Made by a program: the position numbers and the translations under genes. Positions 9,815-23,972 of a DNA stretch of 64,000 bases are shown one piece after another. The notes below the pieces were generated by a model, which made no database searches, was not told the origin of the DNA, and saw nothing but the letters and a program-made list of their open reading frames with translations. This stretch comes from Thuidium tamariscinum (lineage: Eukaryota > Streptophyta > Bryopsida > Hypnales > Thuidiaceae), in the NCBI GenBank assembly GCA_947034885.2, contig OX344749.2, forward strand, positions 32,235,182 through 32,299,181, read 5' to 3'. Each line of letters opens with the position of its first letter. Position 1 is the stretch's first letter.

Positions 9815-12800
9815 ATGGGGAAGAAGAAGAAGAAAGCCCCCAAGGTGTGGTGCTTCTACTGCGAGCGCGAGTTCGAGGACGAGAAGATCTTGATCCAGCA
9901 CCAGAAAGCCAAGCACTTCAAGTGCTATGTGTGCCACAAGAAGCTCTCGTCCGCCAGCGGCATGCTCATCCACGTGCTGCAAGTGCACAAAGAATCCGTC
10001 TCCAAGTGCGCTCGACAACCTCTCAATCACTCGGAATTGCGTTTCATTAGTAGTTACGGTCAGGGATACTTGGTCCGCTGCCTTGTTGTCCCTGCTCTGA
10101 TTGGCGTTCGATCGAAATCATTTTATCTCAGGAACTCTCGGGGGCGAATTTTTGGAATTAGATTGCGTACCAATGTCGTATGGTACTCAACCCTAATTAG
10201 GAGAAAACGTTGTGGACTTGTCTGGAGAGTTCAGACTTCGTCCTCTGTAAGCGTGATTGGTAGCCTGTGATACGGAGATTACGGAACGACTGATTGCAGA
10301 ATTCGAGAGTTTCCAATGTGCTGAGCTTAGAACTTGACGAAGTGTCTCTCATCTTGCAGTGTTAGTTGTTCGTTTTAGCTCGCTCCCTACATTTGTTGTT
10401 AGGGAGACTCCTCACAAGCAGCTCAGCTACTTTGTCTGCCTTGATTAAGAGCGGCGGGGAAGGGGCTATGATGATTTTAGGGCTAGAATGTATCCTCAGC
10501 CGCATTGCTTTCTTGCGACTTCTTGTTGTCTCTCGGTCCAGCTCGTTTTCAGTACAGTTCTGACTCTCAACACAATTGTGAGCACTATAGGTGTGGTATT
10601 GACGTGGTGTTCACTTGTGGGACCTGACCTATCCTTGGTGATGTGTAGGATACCTAATGCGAAGCCTGAAAGGGAAACGATGACTGATTTGGAAATATAT
10701 GGTATGGAGGGAATACCAGCTGACATCCTTGCAGCTCATGATGGGGATAACGATGGTACGTCCTTAAAGCGATCCACTCTTGTCGGCATGGTGTTGGTTT
10801 ATGTAGTTACTTTGGAATGTTGACATTGTAGCATGCAAATAACATGACCGGCAAGTGTTGGAAAGATTGTCTGGATTGATACCCGAGATCGTGGGACTTT
10901 GTCTTTATTTCAGTAAGATACGCGACCTTTCGTTGTCTGGACTTGTCGTCAGGTCGTGTGCACTCCTCCAATGCAGCGCTCCAGTATGTAGATCAGCTTC
11001 CTGTTTCTACGATTGCAACTCGGTGTTTTTGTTCCTGTATTTCTGTAGTGGTCTGTGAGGGACTAGATGCATCCTTCACTGGTTTCTGGACCATTTTGCG
11101 TGTCTACTGTTTCCTAGTTTAGCCGATTCCTATCCACTCCTCGTGTCCGTCGAGTTGAGAAGTTTTGCTTGCGACGTATCATGAATGCCCACATTACATT
11201 GCAAGCTTTTGGTTTGTGATGATCTTTGGGCATCGTCGATTCAGAATTTCCCTGAGGTTTGAGTGATGAATGGCGAGTTGTTGTTTGGAATTGCTTGGCA
11301 ATGTGCTACGTTGGGGCGTGGCATTGGAGAGTGTGTTAGTGCAAAGGTTGCAAATGGTAGTGCGTAGTTGTGTTGCAGTAGTTTTGTTTGAAGAGAGTGT
11401 CGTTGTTAATGTCGATTGGGAGATTCGGCTCACGCAGAGGATGAGAACCCATCAAAGGTTGCGAAGGTGGAGGTCCCTCCGTCCTTACCCTATGTGGGAG
11501 GCGGTATGATGGCCCCGAATGCTCTTGGTATGGCCCCACAACCAATGTATACTGCAATGCAGCCTATGTAAGTTATTCTTCGAACCCTTACAATGCGTTG
11601 CTTGTCTGTTTTTCCAGGTGTTAATGGATGCATGCTTACACGCAAGGTGCGTAGGTCATTCTTTGTCGAGTCTAGGTCTAGATAGGCGACATATCTTGCG
11701 TTCACCGGGTGCTGAGGTTTGGTGACCGTGAGTTGCTTGTTGTGGGGAAGTAAATGGGTATATTGTTGGCATAGATGGTGCATTAAATTCTGTTTGGCCA
11801 TCCTTGTGTGCAACATGCTGGAAGGATTTTTGTTGTGGCGTACAACTTGGTAGGGGTCTTGTACCTAGATTAGTTGGTGGAACGCTGTGATTTGAGTGGT
11901 GCAGCGAGATTTGTCGCTGGCTGACTGGTTGTCTGTTTGCAGGTATCGGGCATCGCCTGGATCGGGTCCAAGACCACCTCCGAACTGGCAGCCGCAACCT
12001 CCACCGCCTCCAGGATGGAGTGGTCCTGCGCCTGGACAAGCAGGTCCACCTCGCATGGGCCAGCCACCGCAGCCTCTTTTTCCTTTACAGGGCCAACGAC
12101 CTCCCCCTCCGCTGGGTCCTTCTCAACCTCCTTCTCAACCTCCGTCCCAACCTCTATTTCCTATTCGTCCTCCTCTGCCTCCAGGTTCGGCAACTCCTGC
12201 GCCTCGACCGTTGTTTCCTGTAGGTCAGCCCTCAAACGGACCTCCTCCTCCTCCGCCATACAGCTCGGCTGGGCCAGTTGTGAAGCCACCTCCGCCTAGT
12301 GGTGTTGGCAATCAATCCAGCTTGAGTGGAAGTCCTGGCATGTCACCTCCATTTCCACCGGCTGGAGGTTCCCCTGGGATGAGCAATAGTATGGGTGTGA
12401 ACTCTCGGTTGCCTCCGTTATCGAATGGAGGTGAGATTTGATGTCGTTTCTTGCTGCGTGATGCTCGTTTTTTATGTTACCCGTGACTGAAATCTGAGTG
12501 TGTTGGAGACGGTAGTGTGATGAGAAAACTTTTGTCGAATGGATCATGATTATGGAGGAAAGGGTACGTTGCTTATTTTAGATTCTACTTCTTGTGGATG
12601 GAGCCAGTGTCGCGTAAAGTTTAGGTGGATGATTGTCTTAGTATTGGCATTTCTTACTCTGTATCATATGTGCTGACACGTTTTGGCAATGACGTGCAGG
12701 TATGAGTGGGCCACCTCCCCCACCGTTGAGTAGCCACATGTACTCGTCGGGGCCGAATACCGGTGGTCCATCGATAGGACCCCCACCTGTTATTTCGAAC

Positions 12801-13319
12801 AGACCACCAGGGCCAGCTGGGGTTACGAACGAGGTTTATCTAGTTTGGGACGACGAGTTTTTGTCTATGGTAAGTTTTGTTCAATTCCTGATGCCAGTTG
12901 TAACTTGGAGTATTGTTGATGACGCACTGTTGTTGAGTTGTCTTGTTTTTTTCTGCACGCATATTCTGCCCTCTATGACATGGTTTCCTTGAGTTTTTCG
13001 TTTAGAGTTGATTTGTGCATGTTTCATCGAATTTTTTAGGTCCTCATAGTATGATCGCACTGTGAATCTGTTGCAGGAGGAGCGGAGGGTATCTTTGCGG
13101 AAGTATCAGGCTCACGACGAGACGATGCAAGTAAGCGAAAGGTCATAATCGGGGATTTCTTGATCGCGTGCTGTATCGTCTCGTATAAATTTAAGGTGGA
13201 GCTGGAGCTGTACTTCTAACATGTTTGTTTTCTGTGTACAGATGAGTTCTGTTGATGACGCAATTGATAGGAGAATCTTAGAAGGCAGGTTGGTAGGGCG
13301 AATGAGTTTTCATGTGTAA
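9815..13319 (+). CDS. SUF4/BuGZ-like C2H2 zinc-finger protein, copy A
   Basis: Seven exons: 9815-10005, 10649-10755, 11438-11567, 11943-12430, 12700-12869, 13077-13130, 13242-13319, all GT..AG and in phase, giving 405 aa. The N-terminus [20 protein letters not shown] starts two C2H2 fingers (C13, C16, H29, H34; C37, C40, H53, H58), the signature of Arabidopsis SUPPRESSOR OF FRIGIDA 4 and animal ZNF207/BuGZ. Next come [14 protein letters not shown], a long proline-rich low-complexity middle with repeated QPLFP motifs, [30 protein letters not shown], and a C-terminal [14 protein letters not shown] helix. SUF4 acts in the nucleus in transcription complexes; BuGZ relatives bind microtubules and Bub3. 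The start codon has an ACC ATGG context. An inverted paralogue lies at 60907-64000. Confidence 0.95.
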
Positions 13320-13610
13320 GTTTTTGCTTGTAAACGATTAATCCACACTTGGAGGCTGGAGAAGAGTTATTTGGTGGTGAGAGATGGTCAAGTAGTGAAT
13401 CCATGTGATGAGGCCAGCCATTATTCTTGGTCTGACGAAAGCAACGATATGCCACTGGAGCTTGCGCTCTGTTCAGCTGCTGGTGATTTCTGCACCAGTG
13501 TATTGAATCGACGGTGTATTTTATTTGGGGGAGACTTAGTTGCGAGGCAATGAATCTGGTTGTATGGTTGCTGAGCAAGAACGCTTTTTATCAGGCAAAT
13601 GTATGACTAT
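13320..13610 (+). other. 3' UTR of SUF4-like copy A
   Basis: The sequence after the stop aligns with the reverse complement of 60615-60906 (shared blocks include TTTTTATCAGGCAAATGT and GGTGTATTTTATTT). The duplicated block therefore extends through the transcript tail, but identity here is visibly lower than in the upstream introns. An open frame at 13371-13553 is not conserved in the paralogue. Confidence 0.65.
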
Positions 13611-15805
13611 TTATTTAAGACATGACTAAGTATTTTTGGCAGTGTTGGGAGTTGTGACTTACTGCAATTTTGCTGGTAGAGGCTCTGTTTGTTCATTTTT
13701 AAAAATGCCTTGTACAATGAAGTGCTTGTTTCCGTTTGTATTTGGGTACGTCTCGAAGCTGTCTCCTGTTTTGGAGTCACCTCGGGCTCCTCAAACGCAG
13801 CTTTATCGTCAAATTCAGTCTTATCTTAACCCCTCGATGCCCCTCAGGCTGAACCTCTATACCTGTGCAGCCGCAGATGACAGACTTGTAACAATGGAAA
13901 TCCCCGAGATGGCGGAGCAATACCAAAAAGATAATCCAGTACACGAAATAGTGAAATTAGGTCGCCTTTCCAATAAGGTTGCCTTACCCCCGTAAAGTAC
14001 TCTACAAGCCATCAAAGTTAACAAATAATAATACAAATACTTCGATTTGTATGCATGGAGGTTCATGAGTTCTAAAAACACCAATAACTAATTCAAAAGT
14101 ATTGCATTTTTTACTAAAACAATAAACATTTATAGTATGTAGCTTGTTAAGAAATTAGTGAGAGGCAATTTAATTTCACTATTTAGTGTACACTACAAAA
14201 CCTCAACAACTCAAGCACTAATTTCATTATTTAGTGTTCACTATAGAAACTCAACAATGGCTCAAGCACTTGGTCTAAGTACTTGATAAGACAAACATCG
14301 TGTGAATTATGATCTAGCTTGTATGATGAAAAGATCGAGTAAATGCTAGTGATCATATGAAAGTTTTGGCTATTAGATCTCTGCAACGAGTATGAATGAA
14401 ATCATTACTGACGGTGTTCACTAAGCACTTCATCAGGAAAATAGAAACGATTGCAATAGTATTGCAGTAGTCAGACTGCAATTACATTTGATTACATTAT
14501 TGCGACTTTATTGTTTCAATTGTACTGCACTAATGAAAAAGATTCTGCGTTTGCAATATTGTTTGCGTGAAATAATTGCAACAATTTAAAAAATAAAGTA
14601 TACAGTTGTTTAGGATAACAATTCTATTGCAATACTAAAATTATAAATAGCGTTTTTAATATTACATTGTTCTTGAATAGCTATTGCATTGTATTTAATT
14701 TCAATTTTGAATTGTAATTGAAGAAAAATTGCTTTTGAATTGCAACAGTTGTTTTATAAATCTGGTTTGTTGCAATACTGCTTTTATTTCTTTTGTTGTT
14801 ACATAAGTACTTGTGGGTTTATTGTTGTCGGTCCGTTTAGGAGTCAATTTTAGTTAGCAACTCACATTGCAAGCAATGCATTTTGATTAATCTTTACAGG
14901 GATGTACAAGCTATATACATTTGATAGGGTGGGCGATTTTTGAGCCCCATGCCATATTTTCTTTAGAAATTCACAATTAATTATACAAAGCTTCATAAAA
15001 TTTGAAATGACTAGAATTAGATGGCCATTCCACCTACAATATCTTTCAAGAAAAAATCATTAAAAAATATTTCAAGATGTTTCACCACCTGTAAATTTAG
15101 TTTCAGCCTTTGTATAGTTGGTTTCCAGACCTCCTGCCTTATAACCTTAATGATTTAAAATTTTCATTCTTTTCAGTTTGAATTTCTATTTCCATTTCAT
15201 AAAGATGTGAATTTAAATTTTGAGATTACAATTTTTTTCAAATTACTTAATTTTCAATCACTGCAATTGTTTTAAATAGAAGTGTTTTTCAATTTGAAGA
15301 AAGTGGTTAAATCCTAAGACCTCTAAGATTGAACTGCCACACTAATCTCATTATTTCATAAAATTGTTCTAAATATGAATCTAAAACTCCTAAAACAATA
15401 TCCTCCAAAAAAAATGTAAAAATTGAAGTCATAAATAAACCGTACAAGTTCCCTTTTTAAAGAACATCGATGGTTTAATTGCCCACAGAAATTAATATTG
15501 AACATAACTCCTTCCGACACAACCCAAATGGAATTACTCAGAAAATTTCATATAAATGAAGTTACTATCTATTTATAATAAACTTCTAATATTTTCTTTC
15601 AAAGGTTACTCAAGGCTCTTTTTATGGTCACAAATATAGAAAAAGGCTTCTTCTGCTATAATTTTTGCTCTTGGACACCAATTCAAATAAAAATGATATT
15701 TCATAACACTAAAGCGTTTTTTTCTCTTCACTACAAAATTAAGAAAATTTGGACATTTCCAAAGAATGCAAAAAATTGCACAATATCCATTTTGTCCTCC
15801 CAAAA
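13611..15805. other. intergenic with a TTGCAA-rich tract
   Basis: No gene was recognised. The open frame 13636-13995 has slightly higher GC but no domain. From about 14430 to 14800 the AT-rich sequence is crowded with TTGCAA, TTGCAAT and ATTGCAA words. A similar tract lies at 29395-29710. The remainder to 15805 is featureless AT-rich DNA. Confidence 0.45.
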
Positions 15806-16032
15806 CCCCTTGAAGAGATCACTCTTTTTTTTTTTCAAACTACATTAGTTATAAGATAGGGTCCATTTAATTCAAAGGAAAAAAATCTATATAATATGTA
15901 GGGCTACTATAGGACCTATGAAATGCTAAACTTTATATTAAATATAAATTAGACTATGTAAAAATATAATTTAGCATTAATTTTTTTCATAAGAACAAAA
16001 TTTACATAAGAACAAAATTTATAGTTCATTAA

Positions 16033-16969
16033 CCCCTAAAGGTTTTTGACTATATTTTCATCAAAACTGCTTCAAAACTATCATTTCTTAGATAACTACC
16101 AAATTTTAAGAAAAAAAGATTTTCAAACAAGAATAACCATACGATCTCTTAGAACATAGGTTTGAGAAGATGTGGAAAAAATTTCAGCAATTTTCGCCGT
16201 GAATATTGCAAGATATTAGTGTTTGAAGTGACAAAAATCATTTTTTTACCATTGCAAAAATCCGGGCAGTTGCACTTCAAAAGAGCAGATTTGTATAGAA
16301 AAATGTCCAAAATGATTGTAACTCTTTCGATTCATTCTTCAAGTGAGGTTGGCTACATGCTTTAAATTTTTCAGATCATTTGGAATTGTCCAATATATAG
16401 GAAAAAAATAATAAATACAAAGAAGTAGAAAATTAGCCAACATACCAAATTATTAACAATTTATTCATAGAGTTAAGAGAAGACAATTCCAATGGTTGTA
16501 ATGTTGTGTTAAACAATGTACACACAATTTATTTTTTTCAGAAACATTAAAAATTGAATTAAACAAAGAATTTCAAACTTTTTTTGTAGTGTAGAGATTC
16601 TATACCTAGCCGCAAACTACCTCAAACTTAAAATAGTCATAATTTTTTACTCATTAATCAAAAAGAAATGATTGAAAGCTTTCCACTCATATAGAAATCA
16701 AATAAACCAATTTCATACTGTAATTTTTTTTTAAATTCATTTTTTAAGAAGTTTTTTTTGGTCCCCTCGGTGCTTGTTGAAGAAAGAAAACAATCTATCA
16801 TGTCATAAATTTGTAACCATGTAATCTAAAATCTGAAAAATTGTTGGATCTTCAAGGTACTCCTTAGGCACATGTGAGAAAATTTCAAAGAAAAGAACAA
16901 AAACTACATCCTTAGTGAGCTACCCAAAATCGCTATACTGTCAAAAACAATAGTTTGGTCCTTTCTGGG
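16033..16969. repeat. possible TTAA-flanked element inside the Plavaka left arm
   Basis: TTAA-CCCCTAAAGGTTTTTGAC at 16029 and CCTTTCTGGG-TTAA at 16961-16973 bound about 940 bp. The right portion (16610-16969) is related to 52700-53091, which also ends in GGGGTTA. The two ends match only moderately, so this may be a decayed TTAA-type MITE or two unrelated ends. Confidence 0.4.
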
Positions 16970-18707
16970 TTAAACTTCAATCTTTGAAGCTATATATGTT
17001 ATACACAATCATATTGAATTCAATGTTTATACAATACTTTCAATAGAAATTTTAGAAGTATTTAGTATTAATCTTCCTCTTATTTTCTAAACCATAGTAT
17101 TTCGGAAGAAAACAAATTCAAATAGCCAATTCTAGATGCATTGTCCAATTCTTTAAAAAAATTTCAATCATATGTAAAATTTATGGAACAAGTAAGGCAA
17201 TGCCTAAAAGAACAATCAACCCATTTGCAATTATGGATTGAAAGTTCACAATGTCTACGGTGAAATTTTGATTTTATTTCTACAAAACAAGGGCAATGAA
17301 CTTCAAGCCTTTCTAGAGTACAATTTTGTAACTATTCCTCTATATATGATGTGAGGTTCATTCATGAAATTTTAAAAAACAAATACAAAATTCACATTAT
17401 TTTAATCAATCTACAATCAAAATATGTTAAATGCATTCATAGTACAATAGTCACTTTTTCGTCTTCTTTTGTGCAATGAAGAAATTTTTCATTTGAAATT
17501 CAAATTCAATACAATTAGGAAAAAAATTTAGAAAAGCCTCAAGAATTTGGACTTTATAGGTTACAAACTCATAGAAATAAAAATTAGAAGAAAATGTTTT
17601 TCTTGAAGTTGCTCCAATATGGTTAACAAAGTTCACTTTTCTTACAATGTGAATTGAGAACTAAATTCTCTTAGGATACTTGTATGCTATATTTTATTAG
17701 TTACATATATGCCAAATTTCAAAAATATAGGGTTGTTTCTGCAAAAAATGTACAAAACATGACCAAATTGCTTAGTCTACCTTGAAAATTTAGAAAAGCA
17801 TAACTTCCATTTGGATCCCCATTTGGATAAAATTATATTTCTCTTAAAGACATACATCTTCACATCTTCTGTCCAAAATTTTATTAATAAGTAATTACAA
17901 CCATATACATAGGAACCTACTTACATTTTTAATTTTTCATTCTATGAAAAATTTGCTTCAATAAGTCAAAAACTACCACTTCATCAATGTCACTTGAATT
18001 TAATTGATTGTTTTATGGTGTATATCTTGAACTTGTACGTGGTAGCTGGAAATAATTTTTTTTAAATAAAGGTAGACGGAGGAAAAAATTAAAACACCTA
18101 AATTTTAAATGTAAGATTGCTACACTTCATATTAGAGTTGCTTTCTTATCAGAGTACTCCAATTTCACAAAATTTATACATTGTCACAAACCCATACGTT
18201 CAAATACTCAAATGTCACAATTCTTAATGTGCCCTATAGTTCTTCACATCAATATTTCAAGTTCTATTCTCATAAAGTAATTTCAACTATTTCCTTCACA
18301 CTCAAAATCTTTCTATACATACCAGTCAATAAACTATTTAAGTTCTAATACGAATTCTTTGTGCATTACATGTGCATTACTATATTAATGACATATATGA
18401 CTCATACATATATGATGAGGAGATGTCTACATGACTCTAATTATCTTATTCAATCTCTACCTATTTATCAGTATGTTTATGTTAAAGACACTCTACATCT
18501 ACAACTTCCAATATAAATGCCTTATTCTTTTTTTTAAACTTCATCATCATAGATCTTTTCAAAATCTTCAACTAATAAGATCAATTGAGGAGTTCTAGAA
18601 ACCCTTTTTAAAAGTCATTGAATTAACTTATAGCCTCATTACAAATGCTTTTGTGGTTTGATATTATAGGATAGTCTTTGATGGCACCATTGGTTAAAAA
18701 AAAACCT

Positions 18708-21700
18708 TTAAAACTTATATCCATTTACGAAATATCGACCTACGCTCCTAAAATCTGGTACAATATGAATAGATTTCATTATCCTATGTATATCGATGAC
18801 CTCATATGATCCTTCAACATTTTCAAACCACTTCAATACTACACAATTCACTATATTATCAAATTCTATCTCTTCATACTTCTTCACCAAACATAATTCT
18901 TTGGTTTCATAAGTGTCTCCTACTACTTTCACATTGCACTTGAAAAGAAGGCGGAGTTGAGCATAACATGTCCTTTCCATTTCATTTTCTTCTTCCATTT
19001 TTATTGAAATGTTGCCAAACCACTCTTTAGCATGAAAACTTGATGTTGCACGTACATGTAAACGTTGGAGTTGCTTCAAACCTTAAGCTCTGACCTGGAC
19101 ATAGAGCTATAAATTTGAATAACCTGAAAGCATTTCAACATGATACTCAACATTTATATTTATACTCACATGAAATACCATTAAATGCGTGAAAATTATA
19201 ATGCAATAGTAAAACACCAAAGACAAGAGAGCACACACACACCTGACTTCCTATCATGTGATTCTGGTTTAAATAAGCTTCCAAACAAATCTTCAAATTT
19301 GTTTGGATGTCTTCTTGTGAAATTATTTTCACCATTTGTTGTTGTTGTTGGTTCCTTGAATGTGAAGATGGTCCTCCTGTAAGTGTGGGCAATTGAAGTC
19401 TATCTATATTCAAGTTTGTCAAAAAACCTACTAGAATGTGTTTTCCAATCTCTAAAGTATGCACAAACAACCATCCCTCCAATTTAAATTTTCTAGAAAG
19501 TTAAGGAAACATTTCACATTTATACATCCTCATGACAACTTCCTCGCGTGTTTACAATTAGGATTCAAAGTATTGCTAAAAACCTTCATATTACAATGAT
19601 TTCAAAACTATCTTTTCATGTACCTTGTCTAGTATTGCATTCTTCCCAATTGGATGAGAATAAGCTCCATCCCTCATTGCGTCCATTCTAAGAACTTCAA
19701 GTCTTCAGTTGTATTTTATAATATGATCAAGAAAATTCTTTCTATTGCTTATCCTATAACCTATTTTTACAATAGCTATGTAAAGATGCTCATACATATT
19801 TGTACTATATTCCACCAGAGCACCAGATCGTTTGATTGAAGTTGTGTAATGCTTCATATTATGAATTTTTTATCAAATTGAAGTTTGATTTTTGCCATAT
19901 TCCTAAATGTATTTTACATAGGTCAATAGTCCTGCAATACATATACATTTTTTTAATAGTGCTAGTATGTGGGATGACAATGTTAGAATGTAAGTCTCAA
20001 GCATGCATATTAGAAGATGTCATACAACTATTGTAGGTGCTCATAGTATAAACACCTACAACATAGGTCTCTATAATATAAATATACTAAAATTATAGAA
20101 AACTTTCTAAATGAAGACAATTTTGTAGTAGGTGTATAGTCTTCAAAGCTCATGGGCTAATACTTCTAAGCCCACATAATAGCAACCTTCTAAAATAAAC
20201 CAACCATTGCGATTTTTATGAAGAATACATGAAAATATATTTTGTATGTCTTTTTTCTATTATAAATAATAGTATATTCAACATCTACAATTTGAATTCT
20301 CAATCAAAACAAAATTTCATTATAAATATCTGGTCATTGATTGTTCCATGGATATGAACTTCTCTTCATCGAATTCTCTTTGACGACAAGATACCTCATA
20401 CCATTCCAAGAAGCTTACAATTGCTTGAACAAAAAAATTTGGCAGTAAACCTAGCAAACAAAACACAATAACCTACACATAAAATCATGTTCTCCTTAGA
20501 ATGTGATTTCAAAATAAAGTGAACTCGAGGCAAAATAAAATTTGTTGTTATTTAATTAAAAAAACTATTGACTTTACTTTAAATTAATGTAGGACACATA
20601 GTAACGACAAGATGCAAAGTACATTCAAATTGAAACTAATTCATTTACAACCAAATTCAACAATTTTGAATGTTTATAACAAAAAAGAATAATGCTCTCT
20701 ATCAATTATGTTTTTTCTCACCTGCATAACTGAACAATGCTCAAAAGTAGCAAAGTTTGCGTTTGATGTAAAATACCCTCCTCGTGATGAGCCAAACAAT
20801 CAAAAATGAAAGAATCTTCCTGATTCTTTTATTGCCATTATCCTCTCATCTAATTGTGATATTGGATTAGGATTTAGTTCTTTTGAGATCTCTTGTAGGA
20901 CATCCATCAATGTTTTGAAAACACCCAAATCCGCTTGATGTAAAACGTCTACATTGATGGCTCTATAAGGATTGCCAATTTCCGTCTCTCCTCCAGTAAA
21001 CCTCCAAAGTGTACACTGCTTTCCACAATAACCAATACCTATAACCTTGAGTCCTGAATTTTACTGAAATTTTTTTTCTACAGTTTAATATTTAATAAAC
21101 AAATAAATAGATAATTCCAAGAATTAAAAACTAAAACAAGAAACAAAACATTCTACACTTAATGACTAATATTCAATTTTCATATACACTCACCATTTCA
21201 AATTTTCAATATAAAATTTCAAAAAAACATCGCATCTTTTAATAATAAATATACCTCCACTGGATGCAACGAATATTGCTTTGATATGTTGTTTCGTTTA
21301 CTTGGAGGTGCTTCCATCATTTGGTTATAGATTATTTTCATTGTAGGCTCTATATGGTATTCATATGTTCTTTGTACATTCACCAATTCTTGAACTGGAC
21401 ACATGCACATACTACATGGAAATTGACACCTATTTGTTGTATAAGTGCAAGTCACCTGTTCATACATTGCAAACCCATCAATTGCATACCTCCTTCTAGC
21501 ACATTTCAGAAATTGGCATCATTACTACTATAGGATTTGATTCTTTATGTATTTCTTTTCAAACAATACATAAATATGTACATCATAGACAAACCAATTG
21601 AATTATTAGGATGGTAGATTTGTTAAACAAATCTACTAACTTCAAAAGTAATCATTATAGTTTGGTAATTGTTAGAAAACTATGACTTCTAACATACACT

Positions 21701-22817
21701 GCAAGTACTATGCATTTAGTCACATCAAATCGTACGTTCAATTCTTAATTCATTTGATGCCATATTATTAGTGAAAACCCTCCAATGTCACATCCTATAA
21801 ATAAGCATTCATGAGTATCTTACCAAACATGATTCTTCATGATCGCATACATAAGCATATAATCTTGGATACACTCTTTGTTCAATGCTGAATGGATCAA
21901 TCAACATTACTCTGCTATTAAAAAAAATGTAAACATTAAATTTTCATTTCAAATGAACCTAGTCAAGCACATGCCAAATTTTCTATTGTTTCTTCACTTG
22001 AGTGGTCTGTATTTCATAAAGTAAATAAATCATCAACAATTACAACTCTCACATTAATCAATGCTCTTAGTTTTAATTCACTTACTTGTAACTGCATTCC
22101 TTCAATGGTTTCAAGACATGGGCAAGACAATCTTAGAATGCTTGCATACGTTGTAGAGGTGTTGAGTTCACAACTTTGAAATTTGGCATCAATGCTAATA
22201 AACAATGGTCTCCTTCAACATGCCTATCTTCACATGCAATATTTGCAATTGTGAAGTAAATAGGATGTGCACTAATTTTTCCATCTTTAGATAATGTAGT
22301 TTTGTCACTGAAAAAAATTAGTGGAACTACTATGCCATCTCCATATTGTAAATTAACATGCTCCTGTTTTAAATATACATACATGCAATTAGGTTGACTT
22401 CAAATTGGTAACCAAAAATTCATCTACATTTAGAATTTGATTAATTTTTATTTAATATAGAACAACCTAGGTGACCAATGGAACACTAGAGACTGTATCA
22501 CATAAAAAAAAATACCTTCATTACATTCTAGTGTATAAGATGCTTGCTTGCATAAAATGCCACCAATCTCTTGTTGCAGGTGTTGAATACTCTTTTTTTT
22601 CTTGAGGATTGCAAATTTCAGGTCTTAATGCAAAATTGTTAGCAAATTTTGGAGAAGAAAACAATTCCTCCAAAGCAATTAATGGATTTCGATAGCGTAG
22701 AACAAGTTCACCAATATTTGTTTGCTCCCACCCATCTTCCTCACTATAAAAGCTTCTCTCAAATTTATCTATATCATAAGCAGATCTTAAGCAAATCATA
22801 AGCAGATCTTTGACCAT
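18708..22817 (-). pseudogene. Plavaka-type transposase relic (CACTA superfamily)
   Basis: Reading down the minus strand: 22521-22817 has WEQTNIGELVLRYRNPLIAL and TRDWWHFMQ. Then 22133-22384, after a good GT..AG intron, has IFFSDKTTLSKDGKISAHPI and YFTIANI. Then 21219-21467 has CQFPCSMCMCP and QYSLHPVE; 20803-21010 has GNPYRAINVDVLHQADLGVF; 20722-20795 has GGYFTSNANFATFEHCSVMQ; about 20360-20430 has FLEWYEVSCRQREFDEE; 19147-19482 and 18708-19079 carry the C-terminal part (YAQLRLLFKC, FENVEGSYEVIDI). The SDKT and D-LHQ-x3-GVF motifs and their order match fungal Plavaka transposases. A frameshift (HVLKPLKEC lies in another frame from 22133-22205) and a stop near 20802 show the gene is dead. The zinc-finger start is missing here but present in the palindrome next door. 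Confidence 0.8.
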
Positions 22818-23972
22818 TGAGATTGAAGATTTTCAATTCCATGAATAAAATGTTCACAATTTAGTATTTGGCTCATTTTTTACTTCTTCCTACTTACTTT
22901 TTGTTTCCTATATGTTGTACAATGCTTATATCTTGCAATGTTCACGATGGGAATTTCTAAAAAAATTTCCATGTGTTGACAAACCACCTTACTACAAGAT
23001 CCTACGGTTACACGAGTCAAAAATGTGTTTTGAAAAAAAAATTGAACTTGTATTAGAAATGGCAGTTTTTGAGCATTTTTGTTGAAAACATAGTCAAAAA
23101 CCTTTAGGGGTTAAGAGGTCCTTTGCACAAAGACGAAAAGACAAACTAAAATTCATCATAATCCATTGATGTGTACATTTTTAAACTAAAATTTAAAATA
23201 GCTCCCAATTATTCAAAACAATTTACACAAACATAAACTTCTATTTGTCAAAGCTAACTTATTAATTAAAATTTCTAGTATATGATGCTTTTACCTAAAG
23301 TAATTTATATATAATAAAGTGCTTAGCATTTCAAACACCCTATAGGAGTCCTACATATTATATATATTTTTTGGCTTTTGAATTAAATGGATCCTATCTT
23401 TTAACTCATGCAATTTAAAAAAAAATAATAATAATCTCCTATAGATGCAAATTGTAAGATGAAAGAAGTACATAAACTTATTATTCCACGACATCCTAGT
23501 TTATGAAATATATAGATTTGTTTCACTCTATCAAAAGTTGGACGTATTGAATTTGAACAAGACACATTATGTCTACATGTTCATTTGGTGGGAATTCTGT
23601 AAAAGAAGATCAACTGACCAAAGAAAGAATTCATGGTAGTAATTGAAACTAAATTGGTATTCATAGTTGGAGTGTGTCAAAATATACTTCACTTCTTGTT
23701 CATCATAACCTTAAGTAGTATTACAAACACTTCAATAGAATTAGTAGAAATAGCACTTCTCTCTAAACTTCTTTTACTTTTTAATTGCATTTTTATAATT
23801 TCTATTTATAGATATAACTAAAGAGCTCTTTTTCTCTAGGTGTATATATAACTTTAATTATTTTTTGTAGTCATTTTTCTTTACATGAAGTAAATTATTT
23901 TCTTAAGAGATATAGTAATTCTGATAGAATTTATTATTTCAATAACTTTTTTATATTTTTTGTTGTTATCAA

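Larger units (their letters stand above)
15806..23455 (-). mobile_element. decayed Plavaka-type CACTA transposon with long inverted repeats
   Basis: The left flank (about 15806-16230) and the reverse complement of the right flank (about 22900-23455) match over several hundred bases. Matching blocks include CCATTTAATTCAAA, TATAATATGTAG, GAAATGCTAA, TTAACCCCTAAAGGTTTTTG and GAATATTGCAAGATAT. Between them, on the minus strand, lies a multi-exon transposase relic (18708-22817). Midway in both arms sits TTAA followed by CCCCTAAAGG, which elsewhere in this window marks TTAA-type element ends, so nested insertions are possible. The outer termini are blurred (AGAGATCACTC left, AGGAGATTATT right) and are placed by comparison with the sharper end at 25408. 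Confidence 0.6.

Noticed and set aside
11194-11557. Open frames on both strands around SUF4 intron 2/exon 3, mirrored at 62.6-62.9 kb
   Set aside because: Conserved between copies only because the DNA is nearly identical; the real exon 3 is in another frame and matches SUF4 proteins.
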